Position numbers and translations under genes: made by a program | From: CBDFGS01 sp965247255 | GTDB taxonomy: Bacteria; Chloroflexota; Dehalococcoidia; Lucifugimonadales; CAUZJF01 | Assembly: GCA_965247255.1 (NCBI GenBank) | Contig: CBDFGS010000008.1 | Coordinates: forward strand, 186,001-250,000 | Length of the DNA stretch: 64,000 bases | Direction: 5' to 3' | The notes under the pieces: model-generated | Database searches by the model: none | Told to the model about the DNA's origin: nothing | Seen by the model: the letters and a program-made list of their open reading frames with translations, nothing else | In this document: positions 53,520-61,134 of the stretch, piece after piece | Layout: every line of letters starts with the position of its first letter | How positions within the stretch are numbered: position 1 is the stretch's first letter

Positions 53520-53612
53520 CTGTTTGGCGGTTGTCACCCGCTGCGGCCACCGGCTAGCATCGGTGTATACTCCGACCGAGTCCGGCTGATCGTCCAGGAG
53601 TCACTATCTGAG

Positions 53613-54374
53613 ATGCGATTGAAAAACAGGGTTGCGCTTGTTACCGGAGGAGGGGGCGGATTCGGCCGCGCGATCTCCCGGGCGTTCGCAGGAGAGGGCG
53701 CTCGCGTGATCGTAAGCGACGTGCGAGAGTCGGGCCGCGAGGTCGCTGACGAAGTGGACGGCGTCTTCCTCCAGGCCGATATATCAAGCATGGAGGAGAC
53801 GAGGGAGCTGGCCCGTCGCGCCATCGACGAGGCCGGCCGGGTAGATGTCCTCGTCAATAACGCAGGTGTACAGCACATCGACCCCGTCGAGGACTTCCCG
53901 GAGGACGAGTGGGCGCGAATGGTCCAGATCATGCTCGTTGCGCCGTTTCAGCTCACCAAGCACCTCGTCCCAGGGATGAAGGAGCGCGGTTGGGGCCGCA
54001 TCATCAACATGTCCTCCATCCACGGCCTCATAGCAAGCCCGTATAAGTCGGGGTACACCTCGGCCAAACATGGCATCGTCGGACTGACCAAAACGGTAGC
54101 GCTGGAGGTCGGCGAGCACGGAATCACCGTCAACGCCATATGCCCCGGCTACGCAGACACGCCACTGGTCCAGTCGCAAATCGGCGAACAGGCGAGGACT
54201 CGCGGTATATCGGAGGATGACGTTGTGACGAAGGTGATGCTGGAGCCCGCCGCCATCAAAAGGCTGATCGATCCGGAGGAGGTCGCCGCGCTAGCCACTT
54301 TCCTTGCGTCCGACGACGCCCGGTCGATCACCGGCGCGACTATCGCAATCGACGCCGGTTGGACGGCCCGGTAG
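53613..54374 (+). CDS. 3-Hydroxybutyrate dehydrogenase (SDR family)
   Basis: 253 residues from the ATG at 53613. NAD motif TGGGGGFG (11-18), NNAG (82-85), catalytic Ser (NMSSIHG), Tyr148 and Lys152 (YTSAKHG) are all intact. The run GLIASPYKSGYTSAKHGIVG and the later NAICPGYADTPLVQSQI closely follow D-3-hydroxybutyrate dehydrogenases rather than general FabG. Reaction: 3-hydroxybutyrate plus NAD to acetoacetate. The acetoacetyl-CoA synthetase gene follows 64 bases later and takes the product on, which strongly supports the call. Confidence 0.88.
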   Translation: MRLKNRVALVTGGGGGFGRAISRAFAGEGARVIVSDVRESGREVADEVDGVFLQADISSMEETRELARRAIDEAGRVDVLVNNAGVQHIDPVEDFPEDEWARMVQIMLVAPFQLTKHLVPGMKERGWGRIINMSSIHGLIASPYKSGYTSAKHGIVGLTKTVALEVGEHGITVNAICPGYADTPLVQSQIGEQARTRGISEDDVVTKVMLEPAAIKRLIDPEEVAALATFLASDDARSITGATIAIDAGWTAR

Positions 54375-54438
54375 CGTTGGTCCGACTTCCAGTTGAACCG
54401 GAGGGCCGTATTCGAAGCCCTACTCAAGGGGTATAGCG

Positions 54439-56427
54439 TTGGGGCCAGATGCTAGGTCGCGGCCGGTTTCCGAAGGAGACGTGCTCTGGGAGCCCTCAGA
54501 GGAAGCCAAGGCCAACGCGAACATCACCAGGTTCATGCGCTGGCTGGCCGACACCAGGCGTCTACGCTTCGACGACTATCATCAGCTGTGGCGGTGGTCG
54601 GTCTCCGACCTGGACGGGTTCTGGTCGGCGATATGGCACTTCTTCGAAGTCAAGGCCCATAGCCCTTATTCCAGTGTGCTCGCGGAGCGACGGATGCCCG
54701 GGGCAAAGTGGTTTCCGGGGGCCAAGCTCAACTATGCCGAGCACGCGCTGAGCCGCCGGGACGCCCACCCGGCGCTGGTGTCTCAGTCCGAGGGCCGCCC
54801 GCTCGCAAGCATGACATACGGCGAGCTGCACGATGCGGTCGCGTCGGTAGCCGAGGGTCTTCGCTCGCGGGGAGTGCGTGGGGGCGACCGGGTCGTCGCG
54901 TACATGCCCAGCATTCCGGAGAGCGTCGTCGCCTTCCTCGCCACCGCCAGCTTAGGCGCAATATGGTCGAGCTGCTCGCCCGAATTCGGCACGCGCACGG
55001 TGCTGGAGCGCTTCCGGCAGATCGGCCCGGCGGTGTTATTTGCGGTCGACGGTTACCGCTACGGTGGCCGGGACTATCCCCGGCTCGATGAGGTCGCGGA
55101 GATACAGCGCAATCTCCCAACCCTGCGACACACGGTGATCGTGCCGTATTTGGAGCAGCGGGCGGACGCGCGGGTATTGCCGGGCGCCATCTCCTGGAGC
55201 GAGCTGCGGTCGTCGTTTTCTGGCGAGCTGGTCTTCGAGCCCGTGCCATTCGAGCACCCTCTGTGGGTCCTCTACTCCTCGGGCACAACCGGGCTTCCAA
55301 AGCCCATCGTCCACGGCCACGGCGGCATCCTGCTCGAGCACATGAAGACGCTTTCCCTGCACATGGACGTCACCGAGGATGACCGGTTCTTCTGGTATAC
55401 CACCACCGGCTGGATGATGTGGAATCTCCTCATGGGAGGGCTGCTGCTCGGCGCTACGGTCCTCCTGTACGACGGGGACGCGGGTTACCCCGATATGGAC
55501 ACCCTGTGGCGGTTCGCCGATGAGACACGGATGACGTACTTTGGCGCGAGCGCGGCTTACGTCCAAGCGTGCATGAAGGCGGGTGTACGCCCGTCGCACG
55601 AATTCGACCTACTGCGCTTGAGGGGGGTGGGGTCGACGGGGGCGCCTCTCATTCCCGAGGCCTCCCGCTGGATTTACGAAAACGTCGGTAACGTCCACCT
55701 GGGCTCGTACAGCGGCGGGACCGACATGTGCACCGGCTTCGTCGGACCGTGTCCCCTCCTCCCGGTCCGCGCGGGCGAGATCCAGTGCCGGTGCCTCGGC
55801 AACTCGGTCAAGGCCTACGACCAACGAGGTCGCTCGCTGGTGGACGAAGTCGGCGAGCTGGTAATCACGCAGCCGGCCCCGTCGATGCCCCTCCATCTCT
55901 GGGGAGACTCCGACGGCAGCCGCTATAGAGAGAGCTACTTTGATATGTTCCCCGGAGTCTGGCGCCACGGCGACTGGATCAAGGTCACCTCTCGAGGAAG
56001 CTGCGTCATCTCAGGGCGCTCCGACTCGACGCTGAACCGCGCCGGGGTCCGCATGGGCACCAGCGAGTTCTACCGCGTGGTCGAGGAGATGGATGATGTG
56101 CTGGACAGCCTGATAGTCCAATCCGCCAGCGTGGGAGAGGACCGCCTGCTGCTCTTCCTGGTACCCGCCGAGGGTGTAACTCTCGACGATGTGCTGCGAG
56201 ATAGGATCAGGACGAAGCTGCGTCGCGAGCTGTCTCCCAGGCACACCCCCGACGAGATCTACGCTATCCAGGAGGTCCCGAGGACGCTTAACGGCAAGAA
56301 GCTCGAGGTGCCCGTCAGGCGCATCCTTGCCGGGACGCCACCGGAGGAAGCGGTCAGTGAGGGCGCCCTGAGCAACCCCGACGCGCTCCGGTTCTTCATC
56401 GAGCTGGCCAGAGACGTGGTGGCTTAG
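54439..56427 (+). CDS. Acetoacetyl-CoA synthetase
   Basis: 662 residues, full length for the ANL superfamily member. LWEPSEEAKANANITRFMRW is the characteristic start. The AMP-binding motif is YSSGTTGLPKPIVHGHGG, the adenylate block TTGWMMWN, and the C-terminal lysine motif RTLNGKKLEVPVRRIL (about 613-628) completes the active site. Specificity for acetoacetate is inferred from the acetoacetyl-type N-terminus and from the upstream 3-hydroxybutyrate dehydrogenase. The start is TTG at 54439; a GTG at 54481 directly behind AAGGAGAC is an alternative. The product feeds acetyl-CoA metabolism. Confidence 0.92.
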   Translation: MGPDARSRPVSEGDVLWEPSEEAKANANITRFMRWLADTRRLRFDDYHQLWRWSVSDLDGFWSAIWHFFEVKAHSPYSSVLAERRMPGAKWFPGAKLNYAEHALSRRDAHPALVSQSEGRPLASMTYGELHDAVASVAEGLRSRGVRGGDRVVAYMPSIPESVVAFLATASLGAIWSSCSPEFGTRTVLERFRQIGPAVLFAVDGYRYGGRDYPRLDEVAEIQRNLPTLRHTVIVPYLEQRADARVLPGAISWSELRSSFSGELVFEPVPFEHPLWVLYSSGTTGLPKPIVHGHGGILLEHMKTLSLHMDVTEDDRFFWYTTTGWMMWNLLMGGLLLGATVLLYDGDAGYPDMDTLWRFADETRMTYFGASAAYVQACMKAGVRPSHEFDLLRLRGVGSTGAPLIPEASRWIYENVGNVHLGSYSGGTDMCTGFVGPCPLLPVRAGEIQCRCLGNSVKAYDQRGRSLVDEVGELVITQPAPSMPLHLWGDSDGSRYRESYFDMFPGVWRHGDWIKVTSRGSCVISGRSDSTLNRAGVRMGTSEFYRVVEEMDDVLDSLIVQSASVGEDRLLLFLVPAEGVTLDDVLRDRIRTKLRRELSPRHTPDEIYAIQEVPRTLNGKKLEVPVRRILAGTPPEEAVSEGALSNPDALRFFIELARDVVA

Positions 56428-56484
56428 CGCTCCGACCCGGGAGAATGGTGGCGTCGAGGGCTGAGCCCGTTGGGAGATAGTGAG

Positions 56485-57018
56485 ATGGTCGAAGAGATAC
56501 GACGATGGAGCGTGCGCCGACTTGATCGCGACGCGGTCGTCAGCGGCATCGACTTTGGAGATGAACCGTGGGGGCAATCTGTAACCGAGTTCCTGATAGA
56601 CGACGCCCTGGAGCAGCAACAACTGCTTGCCAGCAAGACCACGTTGTTCTACTACGACCAGGAACTAGTCGGATTTGCGACGCTCGTTGCATCATCGTTG
56701 GAGCTTCAGCATGCCAAAGCTGTTGCAGGACAACCCGGCATCGCGGAAATTGGCCGTGATGTGTTTCCCAGCGTACTAATCGCACGGTTTGGCGTCCACA
56801 AGAACCACCAGCGTAGCGGATACAGCCGCAGGATATTCGACTGGGTATTGGCTGATGTCGTTCAGAGCAATATCGGGGCTCGATTCTTGATCTTGCACGT
56901 GGAGAAGGAGAATAGAGGGGGACAAGCGTTCTGGAGCGCGTGTGGCTTTCGAAAAGGATCAGGGGGGAAGCGCATCCTGATGTGGCTCGATTTGTACCCA
57001 TTCGTAGCTGACACTTAG
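56485..57018 (+). CDS. GNAT-family N-acetyltransferase
   Basis: 177 residues from the ATG at 56485, with GGGAG eight bases upstream. The acetyl-CoA-binding core is VLIARFGVHKNHQRSGYSRRIF (97-118), with the Q/R-x-x-G-x-G/A loop as QRSGYS; NRGGQAFWSACGFRKG is motif B. The N-terminal half (VTEFLIDDALEQQQLLASKTTLFYY) resembles the GNAT toxins of TacT type, which have an FL-helix followed by a Q/S stretch. No RHH antitoxin gene precedes it; the ACS gene lies 57 bases upstream. A small ORF converges on it from the other side. Confidence 0.83.
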   Translation: MVEEIRRWSVRRLDRDAVVSGIDFGDEPWGQSVTEFLIDDALEQQQLLASKTTLFYYDQELVGFATLVASSLELQHAKAVAGQPGIAEIGRDVFPSVLIARFGVHKNHQRSGYSRRIFDWVLADVVQSNIGARFLILHVEKENRGGQAFWSACGFRKGSGGKRILMWLDLYPFVADT

Positions 57019-57025
57019 CTGGAAA

Positions 57026-57061
57026 GTAGTAGGAGGGGACCACTCGGTCCCCTCCTGCTAC
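57026..57061. terminator. Strong GC-rich hairpin between convergent genes
   Basis: AGGAGGGGACC and GGTCCCCTCCT form an 11-bp perfect stem with a four-base ACTC loop, extended by GTAGT and GCTAC. It lies 8 bases after the GNAT stop and 26 before the stop of the facing small gene. There is no clear U-tract, so it may be a bidirectional, factor-aided stop. Confidence 0.7.
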
Positions 57062-57086
57062 CTCGGTCACCCTTCGGATACCGGAA

Positions 57087-57242
57087 CTACTTAGTCGTCA
57101 TCTTAACTCCACGGTGAAACTGCAACGCTGACTTAAGTCTCTTCACTTTATCTGGATCGTCCTTGGGCTCCTCTAGTGCCTGCCGTAGGGCCATTGCGGC
57201 CTTGCCGCGCACTACACCCTTGCCCTTGATTACCTGGCCCAT
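57087..57242 (-). CDS. Small Lys-rich protein, 51 residues, unknown function
   Basis: The ATG at 57242 has AGGTG six bases upstream and the frame ends in TAG. The product begins MGQVIKGKGVVRGKAAMALR and is basic (about 12 Lys and 4 Arg in 51). A helix spans about residues 12-26 (GKAAMALRQALEEP), and DDPDKVKRLKSAL follows. It is short but its ribosome site, composition and position behind a shared terminator support a real gene. It could be an antitoxin or nucleic-acid-binding partner of the GNAT protein, but nothing confirms this. It has no family that I recognise. Confidence 0.6.
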   Translation of the reverse strand: MGQVIKGKGVVRGKAAMALRQALEEPKDDPDKVKRLKSALQFHRGVKMTTK

Positions 57243-57505
57243 CTGAAACACCTCATCTGTTGGCTAGTACTCGTGTGAACCAACAAGTCATTCTCGTTTC
57301 AATAATCTAGCACAGAACTGACGGCCCTTTCAATTCTGGAAGTGGTCACCACACTAGCCAGATGTACTTGCCTCAGCGTGACGTGATACGTCAATAACGG
57401 GAACGAGTTTCAAGCGAGGAGTTCTTCTGCAACACACTTTTGAGCTGTTGGTTGACTTTACCGCATTCCCGTTCCAGTCAGGGAACCACAGTCGGGAGAC
57501 GGCCT
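57243..57505. other. Intergenic region without a gene
   Basis: 263 bases between the small ORF and the end of the sugar operon, noticeably more AT-rich than the surroundings. I see no gene; it would carry the small gene's promoter. Confidence 0.45.
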
Positions 57506-58369
57506 TCACACCCCATGCCTAGCCAGCAGCTCCCTCAGATGCGCCGTCGCCATCCGGACGGCGTTTGGCGTGGTGGTCTCGGTATCGCGTCGTAGCTCGA
57601 AGACCATCGAGATCGCGCCGTTGTAGCCCACGCCCTTAAGGATGCGAATGATGCGGTCGTAATCCAGCCACTCCTCGTAGCCGCTGTCGATACGATAGAT
57701 CTTGGCCCGAACAGATGAGGCGTAGGGCGCTACTCGCTCCATATAGGCGTATATGTCGACGTCGGGGTCGACCTCGCCGATGGCGTTTCCGCCGGGGGAG
57801 CCCATCCACTGCCCGCAGTCCATGATGTACGTGAGGTTGTCGCGACCGACGTCCGAGATCATTCGGAGAACGTCGTCTGCCGTCGAGAGCGGAGCGCCGC
57901 TGTCGTGGTTCTGGACCCCGACCATGATTCCGCGCTCGTCGGCGTAGTCGCATATCTCCTGAAGTCGCTCGATCATGCCGGGCCAGTACTCCTCGATGAG
58001 CTCGCCTTCGTCCGTCCGTGCGACAGGCGGGCCGCCGATGCGCAGGCGTGTCATCGGGACCCCCATGATCACGGCGGCATCGACCTCTCGATTGGCGTCC
58101 TCGACGGTCATCCGTCCAGGCTCGATCTCGTGGCCAAAGAGGCCGCCGCCTCGCCCAATGTACCCGATCGGCATGCCGTACCTGTGGCACAGCCGTTTCA
58201 GCTTCACGAGATCGTCGCGCTCGAGAGGGATGCGGGATAGGTGGAAATCGACAGTGTCCAGCCGCAGGTCGTGAGCGAACGCCAGGAACTCCTCGACCGA
58301 TACGAGGTCGGTGTGGTCGCGGTCGCGCTGCCGTATCTCAGGGTCGACTAAACAGCCTAGCTTGATCAT
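57506..58369 (-). CDS. Sugar phosphate isomerase/epimerase-like TIM barrel (AP endonuclease 2 superfamily)
   Basis: 287 residues. TIM-barrel strands with metal-type residues are DTVDFHLS, GVQNHDSG (His), IMDCGQW (Asp), VRAKIYRID (Lys/Asp) and SMVFELRR (Glu). These match the xylose-isomerase-like family (IolE, IolI, L-ribulose or tagatose epimerases). It should isomerise or epimerise a sugar or inositol derivative. It is the last gene of a six-gene minus-strand run, 12 bases behind the amidohydrolase. Confidence 0.87.
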   Translation of the reverse strand: MIKLGCLVDPEIRQRDRDHTDLVSVEEFLAFAHDLRLDTVDFHLSRIPLERDDLVKLKRLCHRYGMPIGYIGRGGGLFGHEIEPGRMTVEDANREVDAAVIMGVPMTRLRIGGPPVARTDEGELIEEYWPGMIERLQEICDYADERGIMVGVQNHDSGAPLSTADDVLRMISDVGRDNLTYIMDCGQWMGSPGGNAIGEVDPDVDIYAYMERVAPYASSVRAKIYRIDSGYEEWLDYDRIIRILKGVGYNGAISMVFELRRDTETTTPNAVRMATAHLRELLARHGV

Positions 58370-58381
58370 CTTCAGTACCTT

Positions 58382-59254
58382 TCAAATGTTGTAGAGCCGT
58401 TCCGCGTTCCCGGAGAACATGGCGACCTGCTCATCGTCACTGAAGCGCGAAATGATCTCGCGGTAGGCGTCGACGACGGCGTCGTAGGTGCTCCATAGCC
58501 AATCGATAGGCCAGTTGGTGGCGAACAGGCAGCGGTCCACCCCGAACGTCTCGATGCAGTGAAGCACGTACGGCCTGATGCTGTCGACGCTCCACTTATT
58601 ATCACCCATGCCGAGTCCCGATATCTTGCAGATGATGTTTTCGGCCTCGGCCGCCGTGGCCATGCCCCGACGCCAGTCGGCGAAGTACCCCTCGCTCCTC
58701 TCCGTTGGGAACCCGGCGTGATCGATCACGATGTGTGTATTTGGGAACTTGGCCGCCAGGCCCCGAAGCTTCTCCATGTCCTGCCACTGTGCGCCGACGC
58801 TGGAGACCAGGTTGTACTTCTCCAGCAGGGCGAAGCCGCGATGGAAGTCCGGTTCCACCAGGTAGTCGCCGTGTGAGAAGTCCCTGACCCCTCGCATCTT
58901 CGGGTACCGGCAGTGTCGCTCAATGACTGCTTCGACCCCGGGGTCCCTCAGATCGGCGTGGGCGACGATGGCGTGTGGAAACCCTGAGCGGTCGGCGGCA
59001 GCCTGGAGCCATTCGGTCTCTTTCACCGGGTCCGGGCTCCCGATGGCCGCCTGAACGTGGACAGCCTTGGTTACGTTGGCGTCTCTGGTTTCAGCGACGT
59101 AGTCTTCGGCAAGGTAGTCTCGCTCAGCGAGCTTCTGTATCTGCGAGCCGAGGAAGGGATGCGGGACGCCCGGCTGCCAGTGGGCGTAGACCAGCTCGGG
59201 ATGGTGCATATCGTAGAAGTGGACGTGCGCGTCGACGAACTCGAGCTTCTCCAT
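58382..59254 (-). CDS. Amidohydrolase, sugar-lactonase type (COG3618 / L-fucono- or rhamnono-lactonase-like)
   Basis: 290 residues. VDAHVHFYD gives the metal HxH (His10, His12), and later sites are VHVQAAIGSPDP, RGVRDFSHGDYL, IVIDHAGFP (His) and LFATNWPIDWLW (Asp/Asn region). The pattern HVQA and RG(V/I)R is typical of L-fuconolactonase and L-rhamnono-lactonase. The start is the ATG at 59254; a GTG at 59278 overlapping the upstream stop (GTGA) is possible and would couple translation. It sits directly after the rhamnose mutarotase gene, which supports a deoxy-sugar pathway. Confidence 0.88.
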   Translation of the reverse strand: MEKLEFVDAHVHFYDMHHPELVYAHWQPGVPHPFLGSQIQKLAERDYLAEDYVAETRDANVTKAVHVQAAIGSPDPVKETEWLQAAADRSGFPHAIVAHADLRDPGVEAVIERHCRYPKMRGVRDFSHGDYLVEPDFHRGFALLEKYNLVSSVGAQWQDMEKLRGLAAKFPNTHIVIDHAGFPTERSEGYFADWRRGMATAAEAENIICKISGLGMGDNKWSVDSIRPYVLHCIETFGVDRCLFATNWPIDWLWSTYDAVVDAYREIISRFSDDEQVAMFSGNAERLYNI

Positions 59255-59274
59255 GTCCCTGGTCTTCGACTCCG

Positions 59275-59595
59275 TCACTCCAGGTAGAAGACCTGGTCCA
59301 GTCGTGCCATGGACTGGTCGGGCCTCCCCTCCAGCTTCTCGAAGAATGGCGCCATGAACTCCTGCCACCGGGTATTGGCATCCTCCTCGGCCATGCTATC
59401 CTGGCTGTCCCGGAAGCTCACCTCGGGCTCGAGGTACCCGAACAGGAGCCCGTCCTCGGTCATGAACAGGCTGTAGTTGCGCCACCCGTTCCGACGGAGG
59501 GCTTCGAGCATCTCAGGCCACACCGCCTTGTGGTGCTTCTTGTACTCCTCCATCCTGTCCTTACGGACCCTCAGGAGGAAGGCTGCGCGTTCCAT
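59275..59595 (-). CDS. rhaM: L-rhamnose mutarotase family protein
   Basis: 106 residues from the ATG at 59595, with AGGAGA eight bases upstream; the longer frame to 59730 overlaps another gene without need. Compared with E. coli RhaM, Tyr18, His22 and Tyr41 are all present (YKKHHKAVWPEM; RNYSLFM), as is Trp77. The family interconverts alpha- and beta-anomers of L-rhamnose or L-fucose. Its length is exactly normal. It lies 16 bases downstream of the Gfo/Idh gene and overlaps or nearly overlaps the lactonase gene, so the three likely act in series on one sugar. Confidence 0.92.
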   Translation of the reverse strand: MERAAFLLRVRKDRMEEYKKHHKAVWPEMLEALRRNGWRNYSLFMTEDGLLFGYLEPEVSFRDSQDSMAEEDANTRWQEFMAPFFEKLEGRPDQSMARLDQVFYLE

Positions 59596-59611
59596 GTGAT
59601 GGTCTCCTATT

Positions 59612-60679
59612 TCATCGGTCGAGTGACGCGGTCTTGACAAGCTTGCCGGACGCCGCCGACGTGTACGCCGCGTCGAGAAACTCGACGGTATAGGCGCCGA
59701 ACCTGCCGGGGGCCACGTTCTCGGCATCACCGAGTATCAAGTCAACGAAAGACCTCGCTGGCATGTGAGCGGGATAGAGCTCACCATCGGCCAGCTCGTC
59801 CAGCTTCTCGGACGTGCCGTCGTTGTAATGGATGTCCATCCGGCCGTTAGCCAGGTCCTGACGCAGGAACCCCTGCGATCCGTAGTAGATGAGGCCGTGG
59901 ACCTGGGGCTGGTCCGGGCGAAGGCTGCCGGTCGCTCCCATAGTGCCGACGGCGCCGTTATCCATGCGATAGCTAACTGCGTCCACCAGGTCGACCGCCA
60001 GGTCGAAGTTCGCCATCAGGGCGAAGACCTCGGCCGCCCTCAGCTCCGTCACCCAGAACACCATACCCATGGCGTGGGTAATCTGGGTATGGCCCTGGCC
60101 GCCGCCCGCGATATTCGGGTCCGAGTACGTGTCGTCCTCCGGAGGCGTCACCGGGTAGCCGAACACTCCCCTGTAGGCGTCGCCGATCCCGCGCAGGTAC
60201 CTCTCCACCATCGATGCGAACAGCCCGGAGACGAACTGTATCTCGCCGATGGAGCCCGACTGGATGGTCTCCTTGGCCTTTTTGGCGTGCCGGGTGTGTT
60301 GGAACGTGTAGCCAACGGAGAGATGCAGTCCCTTTTCGTCGGCCCTTCGCACAAGGTCCCACGCCTGGGCGGCCTTCAAGACCATGGGCTTCTCGACGAG
60401 GACGTGGAGGCCCGCGTCTAGCGCATCCCGTGCGACCTCGTGGTGGTAGGCGTGCGGGATTGCGATAACGACGCCATCCAGGTCCGGCGCTGCGAGAAGG
60501 TCGAGGTAGTCTTCGTACCGGCCCTCGACGCCGTAGTGCTCGGCGGCTTGTTGGAGCTTCTGAGGCTTGGGGTCCGCGATCCCGACCAACTCCGCCCTCT
60601 CGTAGCCGAGCAGACTGGGTATGTGGTGCTCGGTGGACCACCACCCGGCGCCGATCACCCCGACTCGCGCTTTCCGCAT
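59612..60679 (-). CDS. Gfo/Idh/MocA-family sugar dehydrogenase
   Basis: 355 residues. Rossmann start RVGVIGAGWWSTEHHIPS, the EKP motif LVEKPMVLKAA (about 93-103), and a C-terminal substrate domain with GGGQGHTQITHAMG, where His residues line the active site. It should oxidise a sugar at C1 or another hydroxyl with NAD(P); next to a mutarotase and a lactonase, an aldose 1-dehydrogenase role is a fair guess. It differs from the paralogue at 39399 in lacking the long insert. The ribosome site is AGAGGTG. Confidence 0.9.
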   Translation of the reverse strand: MRKARVGVIGAGWWSTEHHIPSLLGYERAELVGIADPKPQKLQQAAEHYGVEGRYEDYLDLLAAPDLDGVVIAIPHAYHHEVARDALDAGLHVLVEKPMVLKAAQAWDLVRRADEKGLHLSVGYTFQHTRHAKKAKETIQSGSIGEIQFVSGLFASMVERYLRGIGDAYRGVFGYPVTPPEDDTYSDPNIAGGGQGHTQITHAMGMVFWVTELRAAEVFALMANFDLAVDLVDAVSYRMDNGAVGTMGATGSLRPDQPQVHGLIYYGSQGFLRQDLANGRMDIHYNDGTSEKLDELADGELYPAHMPARSFVDLILGDAENVAPGRFGAYTVEFLDAAYTSAASGKLVKTASLDR

Positions 60680-60731
60680 GCAGACACCTCTTCGCTCAGG
60701 AGGCTGGCTCGGGGACCGCGCGGCGGCGCTA

Positions 60732-61043
60732 CTAGCCAGCCAGCTCGAACCGTTCCGACTCGGGCGGCCTGGCCCAGAGCTCGTTCGCTCCGGCCATGGC
60801 GACGGCGCGCTCAGGGCTCGAGCGCCAAGCGTCGTAGATCTGGTTGCTCTCCCACACTACCAGCGTGGTGATCTTGTTCGGCTCGGCCAGGGAGTACAGC
60901 GTCCGGCGGCTGACGAAGCCGGGCGCCTTGCTTTGCGCCATTCCGTTGCCGTCGAGGAGTCCGCGTGCCTCGGCAAGCGTCTCCTCCTTCGCCCAGTGGT
61001 GTGTGAGGACCCCAATTCTGAATTCTGATGCTGAGGTCGTTAT
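60732..61043 (-). CDS. Antibiotic-biosynthesis-monooxygenase (ABM)-like domain protein, non-standard start
   Basis: About 103 residues with a ferredoxin-like ABM/dimeric alpha-beta barrel: FRIGVLTHHW (about 12-21), APGFVSRRTLYSL and ITTLVVWESNQIYDAW. Its start is odd. The only strong ribosome site (AGGAGG, 61055-61050) is six bases before ATA (61043-61041), which lines up with the expected N-terminus. No ATG, GTG or TTG occurs in frame until ATG 61163, which overlaps the upstream gene by 29 bases. I chose the ATA position: a mutated ATG or a rare ATA start. In-frame translation from 61163 is the alternative. Such domains oxidise quinones or act as heme monooxygenases. Confidence 0.6.
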   Translation of the reverse strand: MTTSASEFRIGVLTHHWAKEETLAEARGLLDGNGMAQSKAPGFVSRRTLYSLAEPNKITTLVVWESNQIYDAWRSSPERAVAMAGANELWARPPESERFELAG

Positions 61044-61134
61044 TAGCGCCCTCCTTCCCTCGGAGCAGGTTCCCGTCGCGTTCTTTCCCCTGGTGTCCGC
61101 GACGCCCCGTGGCTCCCAGGCTGCTTTCGCTGAG

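Larger units (their letters stand above)
53082..53612. other. 531-bp divergent intergenic region with two complete family A repeats
   Basis: Between the ThDP gene and the ketone-body genes. It contains elements at 53254-53366 and 53411-53519 in the same orientation, and TATACT at 53564-53569 as a possible -10 box for the downstream genes. The frame open from 53370 across this region is not coding. Confidence 0.55.
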
